DNA of 64,000 nt from Elephas maximus indicus (GCF_024166365.1 NC_064827.1:75469135-75533134), one strand, 5' to 3'. Shown: positions 35,901-43,395, counted from the first letter of the stretch. A program made the numbers and translations. Notes: generated from the letters alone by a model not told the origin.

Positions 35901-37816
35901 GAGCAGCAGGGTTCTTAAGGTTCCTCCTGTGTCCCCCAGTCTGAGCCTCAGGGAAGGGGCTGTTGTTTTGGCATTGTCCACTTGGCACCAAGGGAGTCCT
36001 GGGCTTCAGATCCCATCTGTTGGGCCATATTGTGGCCTGCGGCGTGGGGCACGGAAGGATAGAGATCAGAGAGGCTGCCTGGTGGCCAAGAGGCTAAAGG
36101 CGTGGGTTCGAGTGTGACAAGTCCCCTCCTGGCACACGTGCTCTCTCTCTCTGTCTGTCTCGTAGAAAGCCACCGCTCTGGGCTACACCCTTCCAGTAGG
36201 GGAGGGGAACAGGGCAGGGTTTGAGGCCATCTTTCTGTGTCTCCGGATGACTCTGGATGTGTCTCTTTGGGTATCCCTGGGCGTGACTCGGCTGAGGCCT
36301 GGCGACCACTGGGGGGCGCCGTGTCCCCAGGCAAGGCGAGAGGTCGGGCGGGGGTTCTCCTGCAGTGACGACCGCCCTCCGGGTCTGTCCCCAGGGACCG
36401 TACATCTTCCTGGTCTACGCCGCCTGCAACCGGGCGGTGAGTCGGGGAGGGGGAGCCGGCTGCGAGGGGTGGGATCAGGCCGCGGGCGCGGCTTATCTGC
36501 AGGCTGCGCGGCCCTTGGGGTCAGGGACGGCCCCGGGCCTGACCTCGACGCCCGCCCCCCAGGTCCGCAGCGCCCTACAAAGGATGACGGAGAAGACGGC
36601 GGCCCAGGCGATCACTGTGCGGGCCGTCGCGGGGGCGGGAGGCCCGGTGCACGGCTCCAGTCCGAGTGCTGCCAATACGTTCTCCTTTCAGACCCGCTCT
36701 AGCCTCAACGGCAGGGCCTCCAGCCCTTGGCCCCCAGGTCCCTGGGAGGCGGCCCAGGGCAGCTCCCCGGCTTTAGCCCCACCCCGGAGGCATGTGGCTG
36801 TCAGAGGTACAGGCCTCACCACCTTCCATTACCGCGCTATCCAGTGCCTCAGTTTCCCCAGTGCTCAGGCAAAACTGGGAGGGCAACAGCTAATTCTGTT
36901 AGCTCCTTCCAAAGAAAAAGAAACAGGGCCAGGAAACTAGGCCTTAGATTCCTTAGAAACGGCACATCCATCCTCCTTCCACCCCCAGCCAGCCAAAGAA
37001 TAGGGACCCCTAACGCTCAATCCAGAAGTGGGGCTGGCCCCTGACATCTTCCCTGTCTCCATGGGGCAGAAGATTGGGGTATTCTGAAGACAGGTGGGTG
37101 GATGGGGTTCCAGGGCCCTGCGGTAGGGTGTGGACTGAGTGACTAGGTCAGGAGCTCCAATCCCAGTTCACTTTCTTTGCATCCTTGGGTAAGTCACCTT
37201 CCTTCTCTGGGCCTCCATTTCCTCATTACTAATCTGTGGCGTAAGCCTCTGGGTGGATTCTTAGGGTCTCTGAGAGTGGCTTCCTACCTCAGTCTCCAAA
37301 AACTCACCAACTTGAGTGTTTTCTCCCCACTAGGGACCCATGGCCCCATAATCCCCATGACCTTCTCCTCCATTGCAGAGCCCGAGAGACCGGTGAGGCT
37401 GGGACAGAGAAGGGCTCTGCCAAGTGTGGCTGGGAGAGTTGGGGAAGCCACAGTGGCTAGGGGTGGGGCTGGGGTGGGGGCCTTCCTATGGGGATTCAAG
37501 AGGCCTCTGTTCTTCAGTTACTGGGTTAAAGAGCACTGGAACTTGCTGACTGATGAGGACTGAGCGTAATCTCTGTATGCTGGCAGAACCTGAATGCCAA
37601 GGCCACTGTGGGGAGGGAGGAGTCATCACCATGGTAGCAGAGGGCCCCAGGGCAAGGGGGGGCAGGAGTGGAGACCCACACCCCCTGACAGACCTCTTCT
37701 GTCTTCAGGCTGTGGAGCTGACAGCATTCAAAACTTCAGGTATAGTTCCCACCTCAGGGGATCCCTTTGGTCTGGACACCCCCTCTGCCCTACTATATCA
37801 GGATGGAAATGATTAA
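17880..37816 (+). CDS. ADGRD2: ADGRD2 (GPR144), adhesion G-protein-coupled receptor D2, with an internal stop
   Basis: Orphan adhesion GPCR of group V, expected at the plasma membrane. By family, autoproteolysis at the GPS leaves an N-terminal fragment bound to a seven-helix fragment. The spliced model is (tentative start 17880-17933; microexon 18302-18338), then 18707-18919, 19206-19847, 20332-20430, 20791-20876, 21154-21435, 22731-22842, 23572-23706, 24234-24357, 24815-24920, 28619-28674, 29278-29404, 30681-30784, 31066-31168, 31477-31630, 32347-32480, 32567-32682, 33612-33732, 36395-36436, 36563-36806, 37334-37392 and 37709-37816. Every junction is in phase. Domains in order are a lectin-like segment, pentraxin, GAIN with GPS, 7TM and tail. 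One in-frame TAG at 32657-32659 ends the frame about 856 codons after the 18707 exon begins, before TM6. The frame beyond it stays open, so the gene is either freshly inactivated or polymorphic. Position beside NR5A1 in convergent orientation matches human 9q33.3. Confidence 0.9.
18040..18250 (-). repeat. MIR SINE, antisense
   Basis: The text 'cttattcctcacaaggagga' and 'gggacttgaactcaggtctg' is reverse-complemented MIR. Confidence 0.65.
18302..18338 (+). CDS. ADGRD2: ADGRD2 candidate 37-bp microexon
   Basis: It is bounded by a pyrimidine-rich acceptor 'ttctctctcag' and a near-consensus donor 'ccag' then 'gtaagtat'. Read in phase 0 it gives IRSLSGTPSNSP plus one base. That base completes a codon with the first two bases of the 18707 exon. 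The phase fit on both sides is the main support. Confidence 0.45.
18425..18640 (-). repeat. MIR SINE, antisense
   Basis: The text 'cgccattttatggatgaaga' followed by 'aacaggctcagcaagtggac' is reverse-complemented MIR, in the intron before the lectin-like exon. Confidence 0.6.
18707..18919 (+). CDS. ADGRD2: ADGRD2 exon encoding a lectin-like segment
   Basis: Acceptor 'cacttccag', donor 'gaggc' then 'gtgagt'. It starts with two bases of a split codon and ends one base into an Arg codon that the pentraxin exon completes. The translation has RLSWWQAQESCEQQFGHLAL and later VWMGQKN. This resembles the first half of a C-type lectin fold (W..A...C....GHLA, then a WIG-like strand). The second half of such a domain is not present. 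Confidence 0.8.
19206..19847 (+). CDS. ADGRD2: ADGRD2 pentraxin-domain exon
   Basis: A 642-bp exon encodes about 214 residues. It includes GRWHHVCVTWEQ, close to the pentraxin signature HxCx[ST]Wx[ST] but with Gln at the last position. It also has a later GNLTDFHLWARTL strand typical of pentraxin and LamG folds. It is very CpG-rich. The acceptor is 'gctcccgcag' and the donor 'tgtcccg' then 'gtacgg'; it ends one base into a Val codon. In adhesion GPCRs this domain sits extracellularly upstream of GAIN. Confidence 0.92.
19848..20331 (+). other. CpG- and CCCGCC-rich intron
   Basis: The intron after the pentraxin exon continues the CpG-rich composition and has a run of 'ccccgcc' repeats at about 20140-20170. 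Together with the exon it forms roughly 1 kb of CpG-island-like DNA inside the gene. No further exon is seen in it. Confidence 0.7.
20332..20430 (+). CDS. ADGRD2: ADGRD2 exon, cysteine-rich linker
   Basis: It encodes VPSEECPTWDPRP and then PFLCCYQT between the pentraxin and GAIN regions, with four cysteines in 33 residues. Acceptor 'caccggtcag', donor 'agacag' then 'gtgcgc'; it ends one base into a Glu codon. The phase fits both neighbours. Confidence 0.85.
20480..20640 (+). repeat. MIR SINE
   Basis: The text 'agctatgtgaccttagggaa' and 'gtgcttcagttttcccatct' is the MIR core in sense orientation. Confidence 0.65.
20791..20876 (+). CDS. ADGRD2: ADGRD2 exon, start of GAIN region
   Basis: It encodes EIYRQLQDAQSWPGQDIIRR and then VNALANATV. 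Acceptor 'gctttgcag', donor 'actgtg' then 'gtgagt', ending in phase 0. The Asn-Ala-Thr is a potential N-glycosylation site. Confidence 0.88.
21154..21435 (+). CDS. ADGRD2: ADGRD2 GAIN subdomain A exon
   Basis: A 282-bp, phase 0-0 exon encodes 94 residues, mostly helical (for example EASYFLGILERVLAKEVAPL). This is typical of the helical GAIN subdomain A of adhesion GPCRs. Acceptor 'ctgtccacag', donor 'agcaag' then 'gtgagg'. Confidence 0.9.
22731..22842 (+). CDS. ADGRD2: ADGRD2 GAIN exon
   Basis: It encodes VVGGPMALVASVHHLAPLLS and on to MYIQRPHA, still in the GAIN region. Acceptor 'cttctag', donor 'gcgg' then 'gtgagc'; it ends one base into a Gly codon. Confidence 0.88.
22955..23275 (+). repeat. 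L2 LINE 3' fragment
   Basis: The text 'tccagaatgccctctctctt', 'ccaggaagccttccccagtt' and 'gaagctccctgaaggcctag' follows the order of the L2 3' end, in sense orientation. It lies in an ADGRD2 intron. Confidence 0.7.
23572..23706 (+). CDS. ADGRD2: ADGRD2 GAIN exon
   Basis: It encodes GLEVRSLCLREASIGGYTFT and then a Gly/Pro-rich stretch to EVKRLLGK. Acceptor 'aatcccag', donor 'ggaaag' then 'gtgagt'. An internal 'gcag/gtgaag' resembles a donor, but the longer form keeps phase with the next exon. Confidence 0.88.
23735..23910 (+). repeat. MIR SINE
   Basis: The text 'aacctcagtttcctcatctg' with the full downstream 'cacctgccacatagcaggta' tail; a well preserved sense MIR. Confidence 0.8.
24045..24165 (+). 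repeat. MIR SINE
   Basis: The text 'cacttgttagctgtgtgatc' and 'ctgaacctcagtttccccat' marks a second sense MIR in the same intron. Confidence 0.8.
24234..24357 (+). CDS. ADGRD2: ADGRD2 GAIN exon
   Basis: It encodes GLSGVTLIHSWFTSSVFQYT and on to EEVGRMQ plus two bases of an Arg codon. Acceptor 'actcatccag', donor 'gcagag' then 'gtaagt'. Confidence 0.9.
24815..24920 (+). CDS. ADGRD2: ADGRD2 GAIN subdomain B exon
   Basis: It encodes RFLSTQVGSAIISSDVWDPT and then VNTAVTFHLKHQAQ, the beta-strand pattern that precedes the GPS in adhesion GPCRs. Acceptor 'cttcccgcag', donor 'gctcag' then 'gtactg', phase 0. Confidence 0.9.
25085..25265 (-). repeat. MIR SINE, antisense
   Basis: The text 'ccttatgccaggtgccttaa' and 'tggcagagctgggatttcat' is reverse-complemented MIR. 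Confidence 0.65.
25590..26690 (-). mobile_element. L1 (LINE-1) fragments, mostly antisense
   Basis: The text 'attgaattttgccaaatgct', 'aaccttggattcttgggata' and 'ttggtattggtaatcctggc' is the reverse complement of the L1 ORF2 reverse transcriptase region. 25590-25830 looks like a separate older L1 3' piece. The block fills the large intron before the GPS exons; 26690-28120 is similarly AT-rich and repeat-derived, with no gene seen. Confidence 0.65.
27400..27645 (+). repeat. MIR SINE
   Basis: The text 'cctggctgtgtgatcttcag' and 'ctgagcctcgatttcctcat', followed by 'gttgctatgaggatcaacca', is a sense MIR. Confidence 0.75.
28255..28605 (+). repeat. Minisatellite with 'ccccatacacact' units
   Basis: Imperfect tandem units of about 20-35 bp carry 'cccatacacactca' and 'cctgcc'. 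The array stops about 13 bases before the exon at 28619, so its C-rich text supplies the polypyrimidine tract of that acceptor. It is not a CRISPR array: repeats vary and there are no spacers. Confidence 0.85.
28619..28674 (+). CDS. ADGRD2: ADGRD2 GPS exon, first half
   Basis: A 56-bp exon encodes AFPQKLVEPICAFWNFSS, giving the CxFWN start of the GPCR proteolysis site. Acceptor 'tgctcctag', donor 'agtag' then 'gtgagt'; it ends two bases into a codon completed at 29278. Confidence 0.9.
29090..29190 (-). repeat. MIR SINE, antisense
   Basis: The text 'acattttacagatgggaaac' and 'ccaaggtcacatagctggta' is reverse-complemented MIR, just upstream of the second GPS exon. Confidence 0.8.
29278..29404 (+). 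CDS. ADGRD2: ADGRD2 GPS exon, second half
   Basis: It encodes PDTGGSWATTGCSIAALYQD and then CFCNHSTNFAILLQVYDIQ. The GPS cysteines, the Trp and the cleavage triad are present, with the triad as His-Ser-Thr rather than the usual His-Leu-Thr/Ser. The residues after the Thr form the tethered (Stachel) agonist by family knowledge. The acceptor is the weak 'ccccacaag'; a stronger-looking 'gacacag' ten bases on would break the frame. Confidence 0.9.
30681..30784 (+). CDS. ADGRD2: ADGRD2 TM1 exon
   Basis: It encodes a short acidic linker (RGPEEESLLRTL) and the first helix, SYVGCGVSFCALATTFVLFL. Acceptor 'cttcttacag', donor 'gccgg' then 'gtgagg'; it ends two bases into a Gly codon. Confidence 0.92.
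31066..31168 (+). CDS. ADGRD2: ADGRD2 TM2 exon
   Basis: It encodes VPKSERVTVHKNLTFSLASA and then EGILMASEWAKANK. The 'HKNL' motif at the cytoplasmic end of TM2 is typical of adhesion GPCRs. Acceptor 'ctgtccag', donor 'aataag' then 'gtgggc', phase 0. Confidence 0.92.
31477..31630 (+). CDS. ADGRD2: ADGRD2 TM3 exon
   Basis: It encodes VACVAVTAVMHLLFLVAFSW and then MLVEGLLLW, the family's TM3 with its characteristic 'W-M-L-V-E-G'. The Cys near its start is expected to pair with the Cys of the second extracellular loop. Acceptor 'cccctatag', donor 'ctggg' then 'gtgagg'. Confidence 0.93.
31690..31965 (+). repeat. Minisatellite with 'ccagcacc' units
   Basis: Irregular tandem repeats of 'cactgcctggcacccat' and 'ctccacccagcaccat' lie in the intron after the TM3 exon. 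They keep one frame open by repetition, producing a spurious long reading frame. Confidence 0.85.
32347..32480 (+). CDS. ADGRD2: ADGRD2 TM4 - second extracellular loop - TM5 exon
   Basis: It encodes VPVVIVAITLAMSPHDY, the loop ASGHCWLNVHTD, and WAFVGPVLFVLT of TM5. The 'HCWLN' Cys is the disulfide partner expected for TM3. Acceptor 'cccctag', donor 'ctgact' then 'gtgagc', phase 0. Confidence 0.92.
32567..32682 (+). CDS. ADGRD2: ADGRD2 TM5 end and third intracellular loop exon, interrupted by TAG
   Basis: It encodes ANTCILVLVVMVTVSSARRR, then ALMLSPQPRL, then a stop codon, then QQIRIQLW. Acceptor 'gtctgcag' and donor 'gttgtg' then 'gtgagg' are intact. The 116-bp length restores phase with the 33612 exon (split Trp codon). 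The exon is otherwise normal, which argues that the stop is a point change in a real exon. Confidence 0.92.
32657..32659 (+). other. ADGRD2: Premature in-frame stop codon (TAG) in ADGRD2
   Basis: Reading from 32567 in phase 0, the 31st codon is TAG, followed by CAG CAG ATC. A single C-to-T change of a CAG Gln codon would produce it. No donor lies upstream in the exon to splice around it, and skipping the 116-bp exon would shift the frame. Several exon junctions follow, so nonsense-mediated decay would be expected. Confidence 0.9.
33612..33732 (+). CDS. ADGRD2: ADGRD2 TM6 exon (downstream of the stop)
   Basis: It encodes ATVKPVLVLLPILGLTWLVG and then ILVHLNPAWAYTAVGLNSFQ. The 'LLPILGLTW' motif is the adhesion-GPCR TM6 signature. 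It is fully open and correctly phased although it lies after the premature TAG. Acceptor 'ctcccacag', donor 'ttccag' then 'gtgcct'. Confidence 0.92.
34165..34420 (+). repeat. CT-rich low-complexity tract
   Basis: Dense 'tctctgtctc' repeats in the intron between the TM6 and TM7 exons. No gene content. Confidence 0.8.
34980..35190 (-). repeat. AfroSINE, antisense
   Basis: The text 'gaaaccagttgctgtcaagt', 'gactcatggcgacgccatgt' and 'gatcaccaggcctttctttc' ends 'gtgtcacccagggactccac'. It is in an ADGRD2 intron. 35191-36394 shows no exon; parts look like old repeats. Confidence 0.9.
36395..36436 (+). CDS. ADGRD2: ADGRD2 TM7 exon
   Basis: A 42-bp, phase 0-0 exon encodes GPYIFLVYAACNRA, the end of TM7. 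Acceptor 'gtccccag', donor 'cgggcg' then 'gtgagt'. Confidence 0.9.
36563..36806 (+). CDS. ADGRD2: ADGRD2 C-terminal tail exon
   Basis: It starts VRSALQRMTEKTAA, the helix-8 region after TM7, then Gly/Ala/Pro-rich tail ending RRHVAVR. The acceptor is 'cgccccccag'. The donor at 36806/36807 ('cagag' then 'gtacag') was chosen because it gives the phase needed by the next exon. A 75-bp in-frame segment (36617-36691) starts with gt and ends with a good acceptor, so it might be removed as an intron. Confidence 0.7.
37334..37392 (+). CDS. ADGRD2: ADGRD2 tail exon
   Basis: It encodes GTHGPIIPMTFSSIAEPERP. Acceptor 'ctccccactag', donor 'gaccg' then 'gtgagg'; phase 1 in, phase 0 out. An alternative acceptor at 37378 ('ccattgcag') would give a 14-bp exon in the same frame. 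Confidence 0.6.
37709..37816 (+). CDS. ADGRD2: ADGRD2 terminal coding exon
   Basis: A phase 0 exon encodes AVELTAFKTSGIVPTSGDPF and then GLDTPSALLYQDGND followed by TAA at 37814-37816. Acceptor 'ctgtcttcag'. A poly(A) signal follows about 140 bp later. An alternative terminal exon from 37587 would end after 16 codons, but it is less convincing. Confidence 0.7.
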   Translation, partial: AVELTAFKTSGIVPTSGDPFGLDTPSALLYQDGND

Positions 37817-37957
37817 GAAGCAACCACACCCTACCTCCCACCATTTAAGGGGCCCTCCCTACTCTCTTTCCTTGCTGGTGCCAGAAGGTGCTCCATTAGC
37901 ACGCTGTGGGCTCTGTCAGTGAAAATGTAGTGCACCCTGGGAGAAGGTTAGTTAAGG

Positions 37958-37963
37958 AATAAA
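37958..37963 (+). terminator. ADGRD2: Poly(A) signal AATAAA, likely ADGRD2
   Basis: A canonical hexamer about 140 bp after the TAA of the terminal exon, on the same strand. It is the nearest candidate for the mRNA 3' end. Confidence 0.6.
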
Positions 37964-38419
37964 TCTGTGGGACCCCTTTCTGGAGCTGGTGCACTGGGAA
38001 GGGCAGTGAGCAGGAAGCCCAGAGCCTACCTTCTGGCCCCCCCAGCCCAACCTCCTATACTTATCTTCCTCTGAGGGCCCCTATCCTGATGTCTTGTGAT
38101 CTGAGAGGCCTTGCAGGCCCAGTGAGGAGCAAGGTCTTTCCTCTAGGGCCTCAGTTTCCCTAGCTGGACAGCTGATGGAATGGTGGGGGCCTTGTGGGCA
38201 GCTGGCAAGGCTGGGTCCACCCCAGGCCTTACTCAGGGAGGGCCCTCAGGCCTGGAGAGCTCAGCTTGGCTGGAGGGAAGTCGTAGGGACCCAGCATGCT
38301 GTCTTCAGTCTCTCTGATCCTGAGTTCCCACAATCTTAAAACAGAGACAACCCTATGAGGGGCTGGCCCAGTACCGCCCAGCCCCAAACCACACAATCAA
38401 ATCCAGTGAGGGGCTGGAG

Positions 38420-38690
38420 GACTGTCGATCGAGCTCTTATTGGGGCTCTGAGCTAAACTCCAGGCATCTAATCTGGCGACCTAGGAAAATGGAGGTGCTG
38501 TTAGCGTTCCATCCTGCAGATGAGCAGCTGAGGCACAGAGAGGGGTGACGACTTGCCAGGGTCAGGGGCAGAGTTGGGGTCAGGCCCATGCACCCACAGA
38601 TGAAACTGAGGCACAGCATTAGTTACATGGGCATACCCATGGGCGCATTAGAACCCGGGTCTGTCTGATCCCTAGCCCAGACTCCCAGCT
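38420..38690 (-). repeat. MIR SINE, antisense
   Basis: The text 'catcctgcagatgagcagct', 'gaggcacagagaggggtgac' and 'attagaacccgggtctgtct' is reverse-complemented MIR. Confidence 0.7.
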
Positions 38691-39711
38691 AGCCTCCACC
38701 ACTGGCTGCTGTCTCAGTCCCTGGGAGCCTCAGCTTCCCCTTCTGCAAAATGGGCTGGTGGCACCCCCTGCAGGCCTGTTGGGAGGGTGCAGGCACCCAG
38801 CGCCCAGGGTAGGCTTTCAAGGGGACCCCAGCTGCCCCCTCCCACTCCCTGCAGGCTCCCATACCCCCACCCCTGCAGGCGCAGCACGTCTGCAGGAACA
38901 AGAGAGCCACAGCAGCGCCTCTGCGCTCAAGTGACAGCGCCTTTGTCTTCATTGAATGGGTGCGTTGCTAAGGCCCCTCTTAGCAACGGAGCTGCTTCCA
39001 CTTCGGCCCAAGGCCCTGGCCCCACCCTCCAGACCCCAACTCCAACCCCATTTTACAGATCCCCCTCCACACCTTCGACCAGCTCAGGTGGCCTGAGTAA
39101 GAGCTGCCAGGGAGTGGAAGGAGGCTGCTGGCTCTGTGTCCCTTATGGCACCTGCCACTGCCTCTCCTAAAAGCCCACCCAGACCACCAGGGACATGCAG
39201 GAGTTCTTAGGAAGGGGGAACTGAGGCTCAGAGAGGGAATCAAGAAGATTGCCCAGGACAAGCCAGGCCAGGATTCTCACCAAAGGTCTCCCCCAGCCTC
39301 TTTCACATCCTGGGGTCCCCGCCCTGAGTCTCTGCCAGCCCAGCCCAAGGGGCACATTTTCTTCCTAGGATTGTAGAGACGGTGCATCCGGGACTTTCCT
39401 CCAAACCTTGCCCCAACTGGACAGCTCTGCCAGGGTACCTCGGGCCTGGGGACTGGATTCAACCCTAGATAGGATGAAAGGCCCGGCTGGCAGCCCCAGA
39501 GTAAGCAGCAGCACCTTGTCCACCTCCTGCAACTACCGGCCTTAGCCTCTCCTCCTTCTGAATGGGGGCATGAACTCCAGCCCTGGTGCTCCCGCCATCC
39601 CCACCAGGGCCCACAGCTCTGTCCCTTATCTTTCTGTCTGCCTGTGATTTGCTCCTCTCCACCTCGCCCCCGCCTACTCTGAAGTTCCAATGTGCCTGCA
39701 GTGTCTTTGGT

Positions 39712-39717
39712 AATAAA
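39712..39717 (+). terminator. Second candidate + strand poly(A) signal
   Basis: AATAAA followed within 30-50 bases by GT-rich text ('tgttgaggtt', 'ctctctggtgtcccc'). It could end a longer ADGRD2 transcript or be unused. Confidence 0.35.
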
Positions 39718-40317
39718 GGGTACTGTTGAGGTTCTACCTGTCTCTCTGGTGTCCCCTAGCCTGGGGAGAGGCGGGGGATGCCAGGCAGCTCTTGGAAGAG
39801 GGAGGGAGAAAGGGAAGCTGCCTCTTGGCTTTGGGACTCAAGACATCCCCAGGTTCATCATCAGGGTAGGCACAGCCAACTTTTATCAGCAGCTACTATG
39901 TGCTAGGCTGGGTGCTAAGCCTTTTACTGCCTTAAAGCTTCAAGTCCTTGCTTCAGCTCTGAGCCCATCAGCCCTCCTCAGTGGAGGAACCTGGTTCAGA
40001 GGTCCCAGATAGGGAGGCAGCAGAAAGGCAGATGTAGAAAGGAAGCTGAGCCTGGGTCACCCTATCCCGGGCAGGGCAGGGGCCACTGCTGAATTTCAGT
40101 GGGAGAACAACTCTCTCTGTCTGAAGTTAGGCGGCACCCCCTCCTTGCTGCTTCTGGGTGAAGATAGAGGGGCGGGAGCCTGGAGGGGCAGCCGAGGTGG
40201 TGCTGACCTGGGCGGAGCAGGCGATGGTCCCCTACTGCCTGCATTTTCAGTGTTCTTCTTCTCCTTACCTTCAGAGGGCTCTTGTCTCCCCAACACTAAT
40301 CATAGGGACTTGTGGGC

Positions 40318-40530
40318 GGGGAGCCCTGGTGGTGCAGTGATTAAGTGCTTGGCTGCTAGCCGGAATGTCAGCAGTTAGAACCCACCAGCCACTCTGCTGG
40401 AGAAAGATGGCAGTCTGCTCCTGTAAAGATTACAGCCTTGGAAACCCTGTGGGGCAGTTCTGCTCTGTCCGATAGTGTCGCTATGAGTTGGAATCGACTC
40501 AAAGGCAACAGGTGTGGGTTTTGGTGGGGG
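40318..40530 (+). repeat. AfroSINE, sense
   Basis: It begins 'ggggagccctggtggtgcag' with the tRNA head 'ggctgctagccggaatgtca', and ends 'gttggaatcgactcaaaggc'. This is a full-length, well preserved copy. Confidence 0.92.
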
Positions 40531-40984
40531 GGGAGAGGCCCGGAAGTGGGGACCAAGGGGTCCTTTTCACTGTCCCCTCTCCCTGCTCCTATACCCTTCG
40601 TCCCCTCACACACACCCTTTACTCTCCAGCCAAAAGAACCAATTTTCAGTCACCACACACTACTGGCTGGACACCCCTCCATCCCTTTCCCTGGGATGCC
40701 CCCAACTCTTGTCTAGCTGATGAACTGATCATCTTTCAAAACCCAGTTTGGAGGACACCTCTGCTCTGAAGCCTTCCTGTTTCCCCCAACACCCCCCACC
40801 CCCCGCCAAATTAATCATGTCCTCATCTTACCTGGCTCAGTTTCATGATGTGTCTCGTCAGATTATGATCTAATTAAGACAGTCTCCTCTCACAAAGGGG
40901 CAGGAGCCGGGGGTGCTAAGAGAGAGAGGCACACCTTTTTCTTTGCATAAAAGCCATTGCTGAGTTATGTGCTTAGGGCTGCGG

Positions 40985-41055
40985 TGGCCTGGAACCAAAA
41001 CCAAACCCATTGCCATGGAGTCAAATTACGACTCTTAGCCACAAGGGGACACTTT
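40985..41055 (-). repeat. AfroSINE fragment, antisense
   Basis: Only the 'aaccaaacccattgccatgg' end and about 40 further bases are recognisable. Confidence 0.7.
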
Positions 41056-41909
41056 TTTCTAATTTGCAGAGTCACCAGATGGACCAGGAATGGACCTGAA
41101 GGTGAACTAGTTAAGGTGGTCAGGGAAGGTCAGGGTGATAGAGGTTTGCGTGATGGCCTTTCTCAGCTATGTGACTTTGGACAGGCCATTTCACTTCTGT
41201 GCCTCAGTTTCCTCATCAGTAATCTCAAGTGAAAATGTTCCTTCACCTTACTGAAGCGAAGAAGTCAGCTGTGCTCACTGCTGCCACCAAGCGTTGGGAG
41301 AGGTAGAGGTGGAAACAAGGGAATTAGTGAGGGTGATGGGAATAGGCCAGGCTGTGGGGGAGGCAGAAGTGGGGTCAGTGGGTGGCCACTGAATGGACAG
41401 AGGAAAGGGCTAGTGCTCTGGAGTCAAGTGGACCCAGGTTTTGAATCTGCTCTCCCAAATCACATGCTGTGTGGCCCTTGGGATGTGTCTTCCCATTCTA
41501 GATTATTACCCCTACCACACAGGGCAGCTGTAGGGACAGTGAGATGAAGGATGGCACACAGTTGGTGCTCAATAAATAACGGCTCCCTTTGGCCCAGGAT
41601 GGGCACTGAGCTGGCATGGCCAGGGTAGAACTGAGACTGAGGTCCCAGAAAGCCGAAACATCTTCCAGACCTCCAGGGTGTGGCAGGGTCCCAGGATGAG
41701 GTAGGGTCCAAGCCCCACTCTCCCAACCCTGCCAGCAGCAGCTAGTGTCCCCTCACCCTGGCCCCCACAACCCCTCCTGCCCCCAAACTGTGACCCAAAG
41801 GTGTCTGAGTTTCACTTCGCAGTTGGAATACTGCCCCTCCCTGGACCACTCCACACCCACCCAGAAGGTTCTGCTTTGGCCCCAGAGTGTAAACAGGCAA
41901 AGGTAGCTG

Positions 41910-43395
41910 GAAACTAATTGCTGAATTTATTCCAAGGCTGCAGGCGCTGGGGAGATTCTTAAGGACACTTCTCGCTTCAGGACTATGAGTCTCCGGCCTT
42001 GGCGGGGGCACACATCTGGGGGGCAGGGGTGGGGACTAAGACGGGAGTGGAGGGCAGGGGTCAGGGATGCCCAGTCTCCCCAACTGGGCAGGCTTAGCAC
42101 AAGCTGCAGCGGCAACATGAGGCAGGACAGACGGTGGGTGCCCAGTCTGACATCCGAGGCCTCTCCCTAGTGCTTGGCCCTGGAGAGTGTCTTTCAGGGT
42201 CTACAGCAGAAGGCCACCAAGCTGAGGCCCAGGTTCAAGGGTATGCAGCAGGGGGCCCAGTGGGACAGCAGCCAGTGAGGGGCTCATCAGCATTGTCCCT
42301 GATCTAGAGCTACACCCTTGCCCAAGTTTGCCCATCTGAGGCCCCCCATCCCAAAGCATCCTAGTGTTTGCTTAGTGGGGAAAGTGACAAGCAACAGCTC
42401 TTCTCTGGACTAGGGTGGGGCCTCAGAAATAATGACCCAGCACCACCACAGGGTAGTTGGTATGAGGGTATCTGGGGTGAAACCATGGGTCGTACTTAGT
42501 GCTAATCCCCAAATCCCAGCCTCCATCCTCAAATCTGTCTCCTGCCCCACACCACACACACCTTTCGAGGAGCGTATAAGATTAAAAAACAAACAAAAAA
42601 ACTAAAGCAACAAACTTCTTGACTACAGCTTTGCAGATAACACCAGCCTGGCCTGGCCAACTGGGGTGGGGTGGTACGTGAGGGGAGATAGGATGTTGAT
42701 TGTGCCAGACTTCTCTGGTAGGAGAAGGATAGAAAGACAATTGTAGCAAAATTATTTTCAGGTGATGTGTCAAAGTTCTCCCCCTACAGAAGTCAGATAG
42801 AGCGGAAGTGCTAGGGAGGGGGTCTTTTTGTCCTAACCAGTCTCCCAGTGTCCTCTGAGGCCCAAAAGCCTCTGCCCAGTTTAGCAAAATCAGTTATCCC
42901 TAGTTTATAAAACAGAGGGCTTCCCTCCTGGTCTCTATAAGGGAGTTCTGGGGACCCTCTCTTCTTCCCCATTTGATGTTCAATCGACTTCTGCCTGCCT
43001 GCCTCTGCTTCCAGGAGAGGGGGAAGGGATGACCTCTGACCCAAGGGACATTGAGGCCCACCAGGGAATCCCAAACCTCCTCTCTGGACCTGAGTTCCAG
43101 TCTCCAGGACAGACAACTGGGAGCAGGGGGATGGAGGGAGTGGTTAGCAGCTGCCTCCTTGGGGCACTCTGAGTAGTAGGCAAGTGCCACTGGCTAGTGG
43201 GGGTCATCCCCACCTCAACCAGGCCCTGCTCATCCTCACCCACCTTCCCAAACACACAGCTTCAGAGAGTTCAGGGGCAGGGACCTACGGGGTGGGGCTC
43301 CTGGGTTGGCATAATAAAATAAACCATCTGGGACGGCCAAAGGGGTGACTTTGGCCCCTCCCCTGGCCCCAGTCCCTGCCCCAGCTGGCCCAGGC
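41910..43395 (-). other. NR5A1: NR5A1 3' untranslated region
   Basis: Sequence between the stop codon and the poly(A) signal on the minus strand. No repeat insertion is evident, unlike the flanking DNA, which fits a retained transcribed region. The exact end of the mRNA is inferred from the signal. Confidence 0.6.
41926..41931 (-). terminator. NR5A1: Poly(A) signal of NR5A1
   Basis: TTTATT on the + strand, AATAAA on the coding strand, lies about 1.47 kb past the NR5A1 stop codon. That distance agrees with the roughly 1.5-kb 3' untranslated region known for this gene. Confidence 0.7.

Larger units (their letters stand above)
38700..41900. other. Intergenic gap between convergent ADGRD2 and NR5A1
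   Basis: No gene is supported here. The gap contains MIR-like fragments (about 38.7-39.3 kb, 41.12-41.25 kb and 41.40-41.58 kb), an L2-like piece (40.70-40.88 kb), two AfroSINEs and a second possible poly(A) signal. Everything else is unassigned. Confidence 0.6.
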
